Positions 22,724-36,857 of a stretch of 64,000 bases of DNA are shown here, piece after piece. The position numbers were made by a program, and so were the translations under genes. This stretch comes from Vespa crabro (taxonomy: Eukaryota > Arthropoda > Insecta > Hymenoptera > Vespidae). Numbering within the stretch: the first letter of the stretch is position 1; each line of letters starts with the position of its first letter. Where the stretch lies: positions 22,126,973-22,190,972 of the forward strand of contig NC_060956.1 of NCBI RefSeq assembly GCF_910589235.1, in the 5' to 3' direction. A model generated the notes under the pieces. It was given only the letters and a program-made list of their open reading frames with translations, made no database searches and had not been told where the DNA came from.

Positions 22724-24337
22724 TATGATTATGATTATGATTATTATTATTATTATTATCATACGAATATTATTGTAGCATAAACACCGAAAATCATGAC
22801 CATCCAAGATCTTTTTTTCCGAGAATGACGTGAAAAAAAAATAAATACGTACGCATATTGTCGTAAAAAACAGATGCAGGATGTGTTGTAGGTGTAATGG
22901 GGTAAAACAGAACATTGATCTCGTGCATTACGACATTATTACGGTGAAATCGAAAAGACATGAAGAGATTGGGTGATTAGGGGTTTGTGTTTCATAGGAT
23001 TTCGGGTGACGTAAAGATATATTTTAAAGGAGTCGTAGGAAAAGGAGTCGAATGTGAGCAACAGGAAAATCTTTGGAAATCTCTTAAGATCTTCCTTGAT
23101 TAACTGGTTGCAAACATACGTATAAAAGCATATACCGCATTATCGTAGTTATCGCATCATTATGAAAATTATTAATATTATTATTATTATGCATTTTTTT
23201 AATTATATTATTATTATATTAATTATATTATATATATTGAATGTTGTGCATAGAGCGTTCTTTCAAAATCACTCGTGATGCAACGAGCGAAGATCAATCA
23301 AAGGGAGAGAGAAAGAAAAAATGACAACACTATAACGAGAGAACTCTAATATATGTAGCCAAGATATTTTATGTCCAATATGTTATAAACATTGTGTATT
23401 TATCATTATTAAGATTAATATTATTCTCTATATTATATTACTATTATTATTATTATTATTAATTTTAATATTATTATTGGATCATTATTAATTTTTTAAT
23501 ATTTATCGACAGATCATTTTTGTTTTCTTTTTTTTTCTGAGATATAAAGAAAAGACGCTTTTAAATCGCGTGTCGACCCGCGCGTCGGCAATGCGGCGAA
23601 GATCTCTCTCAAAATCTAGGGTAGCACATGACGCGTTATTCAAGATAGAGAAAAAAAGAAACAAAAAAGGAAAGAAGAAAAGAAAAGGAAAAAAAAACAC
23701 GTGCACTCTCCGTATATTCTTCTCCTATTCAATCGGTTTCGTTTACTATCTGTATAGTATTTCTTGAAACATTGTCGCGTTGCGTCGCTAATGAGATTTT
23801 AATCGTGGTTCTCCTTCATTCTCGAGAAGAACGACGAGGCGGCCAACGACGGATCGTCTCGTTCGTGCAACTAACGAGGCTGCAATTCTCTACGCAATCA
23901 TTGATAATGTCGATCTTTCACTTAGCAATAATCACATTGCAGCTTTGTATGGAACTGAGAGACGATCGGACGATTCTTCTGGTACTTTTGCACATTTCTT
24001 TTTTTTTTTTTTCCCCCCTTTTGTCATAATATTCTCTCTCATTATACCGCCTCGTCGTTGACGCGCAATTTCTTCACAAATCGATATTAATTCGCAAGAA
24101 AGATATTTACCATTCAAAAAGAGCGAGATTAATCCTTCGCGCGACTACGTCGCATCCACGAATGATATTACTACTTGATATAGAGGAAAGACTCCCCCCT
24201 CGCTCGCAGAACAACACTTACACACAAACATACACACACTTATCGCACGTGCGAGAAACACGCGCGGACACTTATTCACCCGCACCCATTTTACCCTGAT
24301 GGCACGATATATGTTGTATATACATATATACATATAT

Positions 24338-24392
<55 letters not shown>

Positions 24393-24504
24393 GGTATGAC
24401 ATATACATGATAAATAACGGTAATGATAATTAGTGTATCGATATACGTGTAGCTATAAAACGATATGATAATCACTAGCGTGAGAGTGAGACGAAAGAGG
24501 AGCA

Positions 24505-24546
<42 letters not shown>

Positions 24547-25035
24547 TTCATAGGAGAGTTATTTTCGGCAAAATAATAAAGAGAATGAGATTCATGAATG
24601 TAAAGAAAAGATGGAGAGAAAGATAGTACGAAAGGAGAATGAAAGTTATAGAGAGAGCGGGATAGTGAGAATAAAGCTATTAGTTTATTATTTTCTATAT
24701 TTTTTTATGTAATTTTGCGGATATGCGATAATATATTATGACTTATTATTAATTATTATTATTATGAATATTTTAATATATAATATGATTTTCACATGAC
24801 GTGTACTTATGTTTTCTTCCCTGTGTTCTGTGTCCGGTTGTTTAAAAGCTATGTTTGATTTATTTAATTACGACAAAGATAAGCGAGTAAGTAAATTGAA
24901 ATAACATCGCATATTACAGAATGCGTGAAAACGAAGGAAGGAAACAAAAATCAAACATGCGCGACTATTGCAACCCGACGATCCTATTTTGATATAATCA
25001 TGTTTGTGATTATTACTATTATGTTCATTATTGTC

Positions 25036-25049
25036 TATTATTATTATTA

Positions 25050-25105
<56 letters not shown>
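25036..25105. repeat. (ATT)n microsatellite
   Basis: About 22 ATT units with few interruptions. Confidence 0.9.
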
Positions 25106-25964
25106 ATTATCACTATTTTATTTTTATGATTACGATTTTATAACATATGATTACATTTATTATAACCGATATACCGATAGTATATAAATGGCATAGTGCA
25201 TACCGATTATCATTATTGTCATTTGCGAATGTCTAAAGATAATGATTTATTGTTTTCGATAAGAAGCAGAAATACATATACAAACACGCGTGCTAAACGC
25301 TACACTTGCACACACACTCTACCCAACAACTTATTAAAAAATCATATTTTATCCCGTAATATATTTTTGTCGAATTATTTTTTATATTAATATATATATA
25401 CATATATATATATATATACATATATATTATATTACGCAGAGCACCGTTTTTTATATTTTATATGTCTCTCTCCAAGAGTTTGAGACGAGCGGCATGGCTT
25501 TTCACGAGAATCAATGAGAACGCCGCCGTCCACCATTGTCCTACTTCCGAAACATTTATTTTTGTACCGTACGACCCTTAAGTTTTTTTTTATAAATAAC
25601 TAACGGCAAGATGCCACCCTCCTTTTGTATATCGAAATCCGACTGCGAATGGCCAATTCGCGTTTCTCAAAGCGGCAAAAAATAAAAGGATAAAGAGCAA
25701 AACAAAATAGTACAGACAGATTGTGGTCTAATGTTAAGAAATCCTACAAAAATAATGGTACCAAATATTTTATTAAAAAGTGACGGAACTTAAGAGTCAA
25801 AAAAACAACACGTACACAATACATGCATCTATTACTGGATAACAAGAAATTTAATAAAATGTTACGTGATTTTTATAAATTGATTCTTAGTTTTTCTTTC
25901 GATTATATCTGGCCGTTCCTAAAGGTACTCACATTTATTGCTTTCAGTTTCGTGCAATCCTCTT

Positions 25965-26033
<69 letters not shown>

Positions 26034-26952
26034 TTTTCTTCCTTATACACGTCGACGCTGGTTATCTTTCATTCTTTCTCTTAGCACTCACACGCTCTCC
26101 TTCTCGCTCTGTAAATGTGTTCTCGCGGTATTCATTTTTTCCACGCTATTCATAGTTTGCGGAATCAAATCCGCAAGGATCATCGTTTCATCGCATCAAC
26201 GCCGGCTCGCCTTCGCATGTATCATTTATCTTCCATGATTAAAATGGAAAGTCAAACTGCGATTGCCACACATTCACACCTTTCTTAAATATCATACGTC
26301 ATTCGTACATCTACCAATCTCTTAGCGTCTAGCCATTGACTCAAAGCCAACTGCGATGATATTAATCTCGACGAGCACCGATAAAAATCAAGAATCGAGA
26401 TTTTCCTCAGAATTCTTTTTTTTTCTGTTGTCTTCAATTCTATGAAAAGATTCTTCTCTCTCGAGAATATACAAAGTCCGGATTGCGTAGGAATCGGTTT
26501 CTTGTTTCTTCTTTTGCTCACGATTGATGACCGTCATAAACAGGTTAGATGAAATTTTGATCTTTAATATAGGATTATTCGGAAATTTGGAGTTCTTTAT
26601 CAATTCAATATTTTCGATGGTGTATTTCAATAATTCCCTCGTGAACTTTATTTAATAGGCAGATAAATGTGAAGATAGAAAGGAGAAGAGAGAGAGAGAG
26701 AGAGAGAGAGGCAAGAATGAAAATTAACTTTGAGGGTGATAACATTAAATATGCAGGCATCCGCAACCGGAGTTGGTGTGACATTAGCGTTAGAGCGGAA
26801 AATGGAACAAGACTTTCAGATCGAAGGGTGTAATCACGCGCGTATAATTATTCGTTATGCAAGTAGGTGGTCTTTGTCTGGTCGTACTCGGAAGGAAGAG
26901 AAAAATTAAGGCTGAAATGCGAACGGTATTCTTCCTATGACAATATACACAT

Positions 26953-27006
<54 letters not shown>

Positions 27007-27269
27007 TATCGTATATACGAACATGTGCATGCGGTTAGAGAAAAAGCTTTTCGAACACATACATATATATAATTACTATCTGTGTAATATAAATTTAGCT
27101 CTTAGAGTATATTAAAAAATGTAAAGAAAAAAGAAAGAAGAAACGAAAAGGTTTCTTAAAATTATCCAAAGAATATACATATATATGCTTCTCCGCGCGA
27201 TCCAGACAAAGGAAGAAGAGAAAAAGATGTAGTAGAAAAATGTAAAAATCGTCGAGACGGGCAATGAAA

Positions 27270-27530
27270 GTAACGTAGACGGCCCTGTTCGTCGCATGTC
27301 CGCGTCGACCAATGACCGAGCGCAGAGAGCAGGAGCGTGCCGCGAAAATTTGTCGGTGGCTCGCAGAACGATAGCGCCTTGGTCGAGGGTTGTTGCCCGT
27401 TGGGATGGCAACGTCGCATTGCAGCGTTAGGGCTGCGGTCGATGCCGCCGTCCTCACGATGATGGCGGCTTATCGGGCTGCGAGGTTGCCGTACTGTTCG
27501 AGTTCGTGCTCGACTCCACCCTTATTTTAT
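27270..27530. promoter_or_regulatory. GC/CpG-rich block with CCAAT box and inverted repeat
   Basis: It stands out sharply in an AT-rich desert. It contains CCAAT near 27310, ACGGCCCTG (27279-27287, minus-strand copy of the recurrent CAGGGCCGT word), and GTTGCC (27392-27397) mirrored by GGCAAC (27407-27412). Frames are open on both strands. A promoter, enhancer or untranslated exon is more likely than coding. Confidence 0.35.
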
Positions 27531-28059
27531 TCGATTCTTGTGTTTTCGAATCTTTTTAACATCCCTCTCAAATATCTTATATGTTTCACGGATGATTTGC
27601 GATCGCGTGATCGCTACCGATCGTGCTCCCTCGAATTGCCTAGTTTCTTCTAATTATCATATTTTAATCAGAAACATTTGTTTCGTATAGATCGACCATT
27701 TCGAAATTTCTCGTGAGCAATAAGGTGATTTGAAAATATTTCCCAATAAATCCTTCCAAATTTTTATTTCGCTCAGTCAGAATAATGATTAATGACTATG
27801 GTAATAGCTTTTAATGGGAAAAAAAAAGAGAACATGTGACGATCGGTAATAGATGCAGGTAAGGGAGTTTGTTTGTAGCGTAACAACTCGAATGGCCACG
27901 GCAGAACACATTCTCCTCGTTGAATATGACCGACCATCGTGTCGTTCCCTTCTCTCTCTCTCTCTCCCTCCCTCCCTCTTGTTCTCTCCTTTTCCTCTTT
28001 CTCTCTTTGTCGCTTTCAACCCTCTCTTCTCTCCCCTCGACGTTGTACTCTCGGCAGCA

Positions 28060-28270
28060 GCCTCCATTGCTCCGCAGTAGATCGATAGCAGCAATGGTGC
28101 TCGCTCTCGCGCTACTCGGCCTGATGTATGTATAGGCCTGGCACGCGTCGCTGGAAAATTGCAGAGAACATTCTCCGCTGTGAGGGGTTGAAAGGAGGGG
28201 AGAGAGAGAGAGAGAGAGAGAGACGGTTAGCAGGCACCCCGAGGCCGATTCCAGGGCCGTAAACCTCCAC
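28060..28270. promoter_or_regulatory. GC-rich block with GA tract and CAGGGCCGTA word
   Basis: GC-rich sequence around the (GA)n tract at 28199-28222. It ends with TCCAGGGCCGTA at 28250-28261, matching words in other blocks. No coding similarity. Confidence 0.3.
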
Positions 28271-30654
28271 TTTTTTTTGCGACACGCTATTCTTTCACCA
28301 CACTTTTACGCTCTCAATACATAAATATATTTCTTTTAATATTTCTCATAAATCGACCAAAAATATCTAACAAAGATCTTTAAATTTGCGCCTTATAACG
28401 TTATATTGTTTGTTAATTCGATCGGCTACCCAAGAAAACTATTTCCCATTTCGAACTTTATGACTCGCGTTAGAGAATAATCTCGACTTGAAGGTCAGTG
28501 CGTCACTATTGTCCCCATGCTCGACGTGGATATATTTCTGTGATTGAGAACGAAGCCTTAGATGTGCTATGCTAGAACGGCAACGTGACTTTCGCGAAGA
28601 CCACTCACGGACTAACTCGATACATCTATTATTTCATTTTATAGCAATAAATTATATTTTATTCTTACGGGAATAGATAATAAGATCTTTCTTCTATTAG
28701 AGAGAAGAGAATTATTGCATATTTAAACGACCTAAGATTGCATTACGTGGTACAACAAACGTAATATATTGAAATATACGGAGAATGCCAAGCGTTCGAG
28801 ATTATATTTGCCGGAGAGCTCAGAGGACGATCGATTTAATTTCGTCCCTTTTCCAAACGTTTCGCGCGTTTTCTCATTTCTTTTTTTTTTCTTTTTTTTT
28901 TTTTTTAAGGGCTCAGAGGTATTCCCTCAAGAAAGAGGAACAATAAAGGATCTTTAGCAAAAGATAGCGAATACCTTCCTATTTCGCCTCCTATCTCCTT
29001 TCTCTCTCTCTCTCTCTCTCTCCCTCCCTCCCTCTCATGATCTCTTCCCCTGACTCTTCTCCCTTCTTCGTTCGCGGTCGATAGCTCGTAAGGGTCGCAG
29101 AGACGCGACGACCATATACGTGCTCTCTACATCGTTAATGAACTGAAAAACACCATGTTACTCATTTTCTATATCATTTACAAGCCGTAAAGCCTAAATA
29201 GTATAATTAAGACCAAAAATAAAATTTGAAAAAATGTATATTCAACGGTTGATCTTGTCAATAGGAAAATAACATCGTAGGTTGCCTCAAATTAATCTTC
29301 TTTTCAATAGATGCTAGGCCAATAGAAAAAAAAAAGTGGTAAAATAGAAAACTAACTTTAGATATATTCAACTCCATCGTGCACACATTAGACCTGTCAA
29401 TTACAATAGAGAAACTTATATAGAAGAATACATATATCATTTATGGACATTAAATTTTCTCAATATACAATAACCGATTCGCAATTATCGACAACATATA
29501 TTTTAGAAAACTAAAAGGTCTTTCGACACATTACACAATACGATCTTCTTCCACTCGTCGTTTTCATGCCAGTAAAATTCTTTTATTTAGAGATATCAGT
29601 TATACTTTTACTTTTTCACTCGTCACTTTCGTTCATCAGCGTAATCATTTTGATAATTTTGATTTGACCTTTTTTGTTCTTACGAGCGTGTGTAATATAT
29701 AGAAAGAAATGTGTCTGAGAAATGTAAAGATCAAGAAAAGGGGCGATGATGCGGTAATGCTTTATAAACTTTTGTGTTCTGCTCGAGCGTCGATTTTAGT
29801 TACGCAGTCGAGTTGTTCGACGATAACAAACAAACAAGGAGTTACGTCGTAGCGAGTTAAGCTCGGTTATGAATTCTATTCGAAGCCCGACTCGCTCGTC
29901 GTGAACAAAAAGAAAAAAAGACAATATCTCGAACGGACTTAACGCTTTAAGTACTGTTTAAATAATTACAAATCAATGAAAATCCTAGGATTATATTCTA
30001 TTGCAGTTAACACGTTATGCCGATAGTTTATCTTCGGGCTCGCATACAGTGAAATTTTTACATTCATTTTTTTGTTTCTCGCGATAAACTGAAAAGGAAC
30101 GTGTCACGTACGATTCGCTCGACGTTCAAAATTCATGCCGGCGCGTGCGGTCTTTGTAAAAGCTAGCCGCAACATTATTTTCCGCACAGGTGCGATCGAA
30201 CGTGTCGAATGAATGGGTGCAGCTAGTCCAGCATCGGCGTACAGAAGATTAATCGACTCTGTCTAATTTATCGCAATTAATCTTCGTACTACATCCTGTC
30301 CGATTTACGTGGTGCGATTAATTCGAAGCAAAGGGTCCGCTAGATAGAACGACTCCTTTTCTCTTGCACGGCTCATTGATCGCTCTCTAATCGACCGACG
30401 AACCGATAAAGCGACGACGAACGAGCGTCAGGAGCGTGGATCCTTTAAACGGTACGAAAAAGATGTTTCGTTTTATCTACGCGAAATTTGCAATCGAACA
30501 CGATCGATCAGGGATCTCAATGGCGAGAGAACGCGACACGATTGTATTACAAATATTATCATGTACATTGTCTATGCGTCTTATGTATGTGTGTCGTAAT
30601 GCGCGTAACATATAGATATTTATATGTTATTAATTATTATTATTATGATTATCA

Positions 30655-30685
<31 letters not shown>

Positions 30686-32385
30686 TATTATTATTATTAG
30701 TAATAGAGTATAGAATAGTAATCTCGTTTAAGAATGGGATTTTTTCTATTTTACTATGATAACTATAATCTAGGTAATAGAGCATTTTGTCGATACGACG
30801 CGTTACGAAAAAAAGAAAAAAAAAAAAAGAAAAAAAAAGTTAATCCCTAGCTTTTCGGCTAGCATATTACTATTGCTGTATCCATCGAGGTAATAAACGG
30901 ACACGCAAACACACACTCAGCCGCATAGAGACACGTAAATGCGTAATATAACACCCATACATAAACCACGAAGAAACGCGCGTCGTGCGTGCGTTCGAGT
31001 GAATATTGTTTGCACGTGTGAACATACCAACACGATTATACATAAAATGTATCGATCCAAATATATTCATATAAGTATGTAGATGTTTAAGGGATGAGAC
31101 CGCACGGCGAGGGGATAAATCCAACTCGTTGGCCGGTTAAGGGGGAAAGAAAAAAAAAAGAAGAAATAAGCGCGATGTTTCGCGATGACGACTTAAAATT
31201 ACTATAAAAAAAAGAAAAAAACAAAAAAAAAAAAAAAGGAAAAAAACAAAAACAAAAAACAGAGGCGCGCAGTGTTATAAAAAAAAAAAAAAAAAAAAAA
31301 ATTAATATTTAACAGAGAATAAAGCTCGGCGGGGAGGAGGCCATAAGAAAAATATGAATGAAAAAAGAAAAAAAAAAGAGGAAGAAGTAATCGAGCGAGT
31401 ATGTATGATGTATGAAACACGCTGTGTAATATGATAAAGAATAATTAATTTTATACCTTTTCGTGGAGCGTTGAGATATGCTCGGCGAAGGATAAAAGTA
31501 GAAAAAAGAAAAAAAATCTTATTTATCGTAATCGATGAACTGGCGTATGAATTCGCGATATGCTAGAACATATATATTATATATGATTTGTGTTGGCCTC
31601 AACGTGGGGGATATATGATCGTCGGCGTTAAGTGTCTCGATGAACGAACGATGCGAACTATACGCGAACGAGTTCGTGATCGGAAAAGGTTAAAATTATA
31701 AGACGTCGTCGAAGCGAAATATTGTTGAACTAGTAGAACGATGCCACGTGCTCTAAGGGCATCGCTCATGGAAGCAATATATGAATATTTGAATAATTTC
31801 ATTTCTTATTAGACGCAGGCGGCTTAGACGGCAGCACGTCGAAATATTTTATTAAGATATATAAGAGAGACTGGAAAACGGGAGATGTTAAGGTATTATT
31901 AGTTTTCTTGGGGTCAAAGATGAATTTTTATCGATTCAACAACGCACAATCGAACGAATCTTCGAACGACACGAAAGGAAAATTGACGCGTTAATGCGAG
32001 AATATGCAAAAGAAAACGTTCGTTGGTCAGATCTTACGCCGAAATTTAGAAACGAAGGAAAGAGCAATGAGCAAATCAGACGGAAATGCGAGATAACGAG
32101 GAGGGTAACAAGGAGATAGGCTGAGAACGAAAGAAGATGGAGAGAATAAAAAGATTATTGATACAAAATATTAATACCTAAATGCCCGGTTTATTTTTAT
32201 ATTTATTTTTCGATCTATGAAACGTTATAAAAGTTTAAAAGTAATATTTAAATCTAAATACATACATATATACATATATATATATATACATACATATATA
32301 TATATATGATGATAAATATTATATACTTATGCTCTGTGTATGATATATAGATATCTATATATATATATATACATATATATACGTA

Positions 32386-32452
<67 letters not shown>

Positions 32453-32736
32453 TATTCTAGTAATATGAGAAACGAAGTATTATCGACGATTACACCGCAT
32501 TCGTCGTGATACGATACAATTACAGATTGATATTATCCACGTAAATTATACTCCGAAACCTTGTAATAATTATCCTCAGAGATTTCAATCCAACGAGTTT
32601 TACTATTCTCGAAATTCTCGACCAGCCCGAGAATGCGAATTTAGAGAACATCGACCCGTTCGTGTAATACACATTCCCGACATAAGCTATAATAAATAGT
32701 CAAAATACTATTTGACGTAAACGTACATTAAATATA

Positions 32737-32768
<32 letters not shown>

Positions 32769-34105
32769 CATATATATATATGTATATACGTATATATATA
32801 GCATATAATTATTATCAATGTAGTGTGTTAATACTTAAGAAAGAACTGTAAGATCAGACACCATAGATTTTTAATTAGCGAAATGACTACAGTGGACGTC
32901 TTTCCTTGTGGTCGAATGGTTATACCTTTCAGCAATAAACGGATCAATCGGTGGTACATTAAACGTAGGAAAAAAAAAAGAAAAAAACATTACACGATGT
33001 TTCCTGTGACAAAAATATCACAGAATTCAACGTCCCTTTGCATCTTCCTCGCGATTATTCCTCCTTTCGCGTATATCGCGAAAATAAAAATAAAAAATAT
33101 GAGTTACTTGGTGCCCTTAATGAGCAGCTATTACGTTAATCTCACACTACGTATACGCCTACCTACCTAGCACGTGCCACCTTTACCCATCTCGTTTGTA
33201 AAACATTGCAGTTGGTACCATTTTTCTTCTCTGTTTTGTAGTTTTAACGAGGTGCCGCGCTTACCGTGAGACTTTTCATAGCTATGAATTAAAGCCATAT
33301 AAGGACGGTAAGGCGAAGAGAGATAAGTAAGAAAAGTAAAAAAGGAAAAAGAGAAAGAGAAACGACACATACATATGCTACTATCTACGGCCGCGTCGAG
33401 CGACGCCGAAAAACGCGACGGCACCACTCTGATAATGATTAAAAGAACAAAAAGAAGAAAGGGGAAAGAGAAGGAGAAGGGAGGGGAATGACAAAAAAAA
33501 GAAAAAGAAGGAGAATGATAGAGGGGGAAAAAAGAAAAGAGGATCCATGTACTGCCCAACGCTCCTATAGCCTATATAGTTACTTATTTAAGACTGCGTG
33601 TGTGAGGAAATTATGACGATATAAGCCAAACGAGTCTCGTCGAGAATATACAATAGCATGAAGCATTAATGAGAGGAAAGAATAGGAAAGGAAAAAATAT
33701 AGAAAAGAAAATTGTGAAAAAATGTATTATATTTATGCATCGACTTATGGACGAAGGGCAGGCGCCATGAGTTTCTCACCGGCAGTCGTGTTGTGTGTTA
33801 TTGTCTATTATCGTAATTGTGCGTAAACGAGCAAGGGAGGAAGGATGATGGGAAAGGAAACAGTTGTAAACAAAAAAAGAAAAAGATAAAAAAAAACAAG
33901 AAAAAGAAAAATAAAGAAGCGACGAAACGAAAGCTCATTACAGTCATCCATTAGGTTTCTAGCCTCGTAGATGTATTTTGGTCGTTTCCAAATCGTTCGC
34001 TCGCTCGCTCGCTCGCTTGCTCACTCGTATCGCATTAATTACCTAAAAAAAGTAATGGCTAAATGCAATTGATTCGTGCAAATAAGTGATATATATATTA
34101 TATAT
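28271..34105. other. AT-rich gene-poor DNA
   Basis: Contains a T-rich tract (28880-28908), CT (29000-29033), ATT (30640-30700), plus-strand A-rich tracts (30808-30838, 31148-31300) and TA arrays (32262-32310, 32350-32450, 32730-32800). A small GC-richer patch at 30110-30260 carries the near-palindrome CGCACAGGTGCG. No gene supported. Confidence 0.5.
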
Positions 34106-34230
34106 TACACATACATCCATACATACATACATACATACATACATACATACATACATACATACATACGTACGTACGTACGTACGTACATACATACATACAT
34201 ATATATATATATATTTAACGTTATCGTGTA
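34106..34230. repeat. (CATA)n/(CGTA)n/(TA)n compound repeat
   Basis: About 15 CATA units, five CGTA units, more CATA and then TA. A short CGCT tetranucleotide array lies just upstream (33998-34022). Confidence 0.9.
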
Positions 34231-35028
34231 TATATATATATTTATTTACAAACGTATATGAATATTATATGCGCATAGCTTTTCGACTGATTATCGTAAC
34301 GTGAGAAAAGAGAAAATAAAAGGAAATTTCACGGCGGAAGATCGAATGATAATTATACACAAAAAGACTACACGAGGCTATATTGCAGCTGAAGGAAGAA
34401 AAGAGGAGATAAAGAAGGAGAAGGAGGAGGAGGAGAAGAAACGAAGAATAGCGGAGAGAGTAAAGCGGATCTGTTCTGTCGCGAGGACTAACCAGCGTGT
34501 TGTGTCAGTCGAGAGTCCTCGCGTACTGTGCGGGCTGATAAAATGCAAGGCGAAATTCTTGGAGACTATAAGTCCTCGATTGTGCGAAAGTACGGACGCC
34601 AATCCACGATAAAAGAACATGGAAAGCGGCAAGTGAGGAACGCGATTAAACACGAAAGAAAAGATACATAACTATAAATCGGGAACGTACAAGTAAACTA
34701 TAATAAAGAAAACAAAAAGAGAAAGAAAGAAAAAAAAAAGATATACTGTCTTGCGTACGATTAAGCTCTGTTCACACTAGCTGGACAATTCGTTGGCATC
34801 GTTCTCGAATCATTTGACGCGTCCGGACCAATGTCGAGAAGTATTATTTAACGATAGGTTTTCAATAGGCAACGTGCTGAAATATATATATAAATATATA
34901 TATTTTTGTAAAGACACTATAGGATACACGGCATCCGACACGATGTAATAAATAATAATAATATTAAATAATAATAATTCAGTGTATAACGGTGGTTCGT
35001 TCATGCGATTCGTTATAGTTGGAGAGAG

Positions 35029-35029
35029 T

Positions 35030-35082
<53 letters not shown>
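35029..35082. repeat. (GA)n microsatellite
   Basis: About 50 bases of near-pure GA. Confidence 0.9.
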
Positions 35083-35085
<3 letters not shown>

Positions 35086-36057
35086 ATAAAGAAAGAAAAA
35101 GGAAGAACGGGAAAAAGTATTTTCGCACAGTCCTCACGAAAGAAAATAAATTGAAAAGAAAAGAAAGGGAAAAGCAATACAATTTATTGCTGTTTAAAAT
35201 TTGTCGCACGTAGTCGCTTGGCCATCGCGTGGATTGGTTCTCATTCGAGCAGGTCCAAATAGTCTCGCCGTTTAATCACCATCGAGAGATCTTCGTTATT
35301 AATTACCGCTATATATATAAATACCCGGGCTCCTTGATCGAATGGATAAATATATACATATATAGAAAGAAAAAGAGGAGAAAGAGAAAAAGAAAGTGAG
35401 AAGGAAAGAGGCAAATATGTACGATCAGCAGAAAAAAGAGATTGATATATTTTACGAAGTTTTCGAAAGAGAGGGAGAGGGAGAGAGGGGAGAAGAGGTT
35501 AAAGAGGGACGAGATAGCGAAAGAATTCGACTTTGTCGCTCGCGATGAAATTCGCACCGTTGTACGTTCATTTGCGAGAAAACAATCAAACAGTCTTGTT
35601 GTCTCGACTCGTGACGCTACGAAGGAGGATAAGAGATAAAGGATAGAAGGAAAGAAAATAAATAAAGAAGGTAATCTTTGGATGATTTCTTCTCGCGAGG
35701 AAAGAGGAGGCACATGAAAGACGCGAGATATGCGCGTACATACTTTCCTCCTTTTTTACTCGGTTTAAAGGGCGTTCTTTTTAAGGATTCCGAATTTCTA
35801 AAGGAAGGACTATTTCAATGGAAAAAAAGCACATTCGAAAATCTTCTTCTTGCATGCTTTCAAAGTATGCGATTAGAGTGATTAAGGCCTAAGAAAAAAG
35901 AAAAAAAAAAAAGATACGATGCGTGCATCAGCACTCGCGTAAAAGAAAATTAAACACGAACACTCCGCGACAAGGGGAAGGATACACGCGCGCATACACA
36001 CACAGCTACACGCACGTACACAAACTTAAATATTTATAAAAGCACGTACACGTATAA

Positions 36058-36061
36058 AGAA

Positions 36062-36139
<78 letters not shown>

Positions 36140-36155
36140 ATATATATATATATAA
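36058..36155. repeat. (TA)n array
   Basis: Almost 100 bases of TA with a central TGTGTG. Confidence 0.9.
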
Positions 36156-36816
36156 ACATTAACAGTATTTAATATACTAATAATCTATCATTTTTACGTG
36201 AATTACATGGTCATTGTCTAACTATATTGTCTAACGATGTGCCCCAGATAATTATCATGTTCCCGTTGAGAATACTCTTCGAGCCCTTTTTCCCTCTTTG
36301 ACAGCACATCCTTCTCCCCCTTTTCTTCCTTCCATTTCATCTACTCCTCTCATACATCATCTCTATGATATTTTTCCTCGGCTATATGAGGTAGACCGAC
36401 GCGTCTTCAATACGGAATTTCAAAGCAATAAATAAATGAAACTAATTAAGGTACGCTAGCCGTGTGAATGAGACGTCTTGACGAGAGGTAAAAATTCGCA
36501 TTCGTCAAAAGTGCAAGGGTGAATGGATTTGCGTATGAACTTTTGTGTTTGGTCGTTACGATGATGACGAATAATACGGCGGCGCTCGACGAATCGCGAG
36601 ACATAGTCACGTCGATCTTGTATCTTTATCTACGAGAAAGAGAAAGGAGAAGAAAAAGAAAAAAGATAATCTCTAGATTCTCTTTCTCATCTCATTCCCC
36701 CTTTCTTTTTCCGTCGACGAACGTATCACTTGATTTTCTCTCTTTCCGTCTATCCGATCATCCACTTTATCTATCCTCAAATGTATTCTCTCCTATCGAT
36801 TTCTCTCGCTCCTCCC

Positions 36817-36857
<41 letters not shown>

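Larger units (their letters stand above)
21164..27269. other. AT-rich, microsatellite-dense gene desert
   Basis: Contains a CTT/CCT minisatellite (21465-21563), T-rich tracts (21720-21822, 24000-24015), TA arrays (22661-22720, 24313-24386, 25386-25431, 26943-27004), ATT arrays (21255-21270, 22725-22762, 25036-25105), GA (24510-24543, 26689-26711) and CT (25962-26040). Apart from the doubtful minus-strand frame at 22189-22574, no gene is supported. Confidence 0.5.

Noticed and set aside
34106..34230. Regularly spaced repeats that could suggest a CRISPR-like array
   Set aside because: They are tetranucleotide microsatellites without spacers in a eukaryotic genome.
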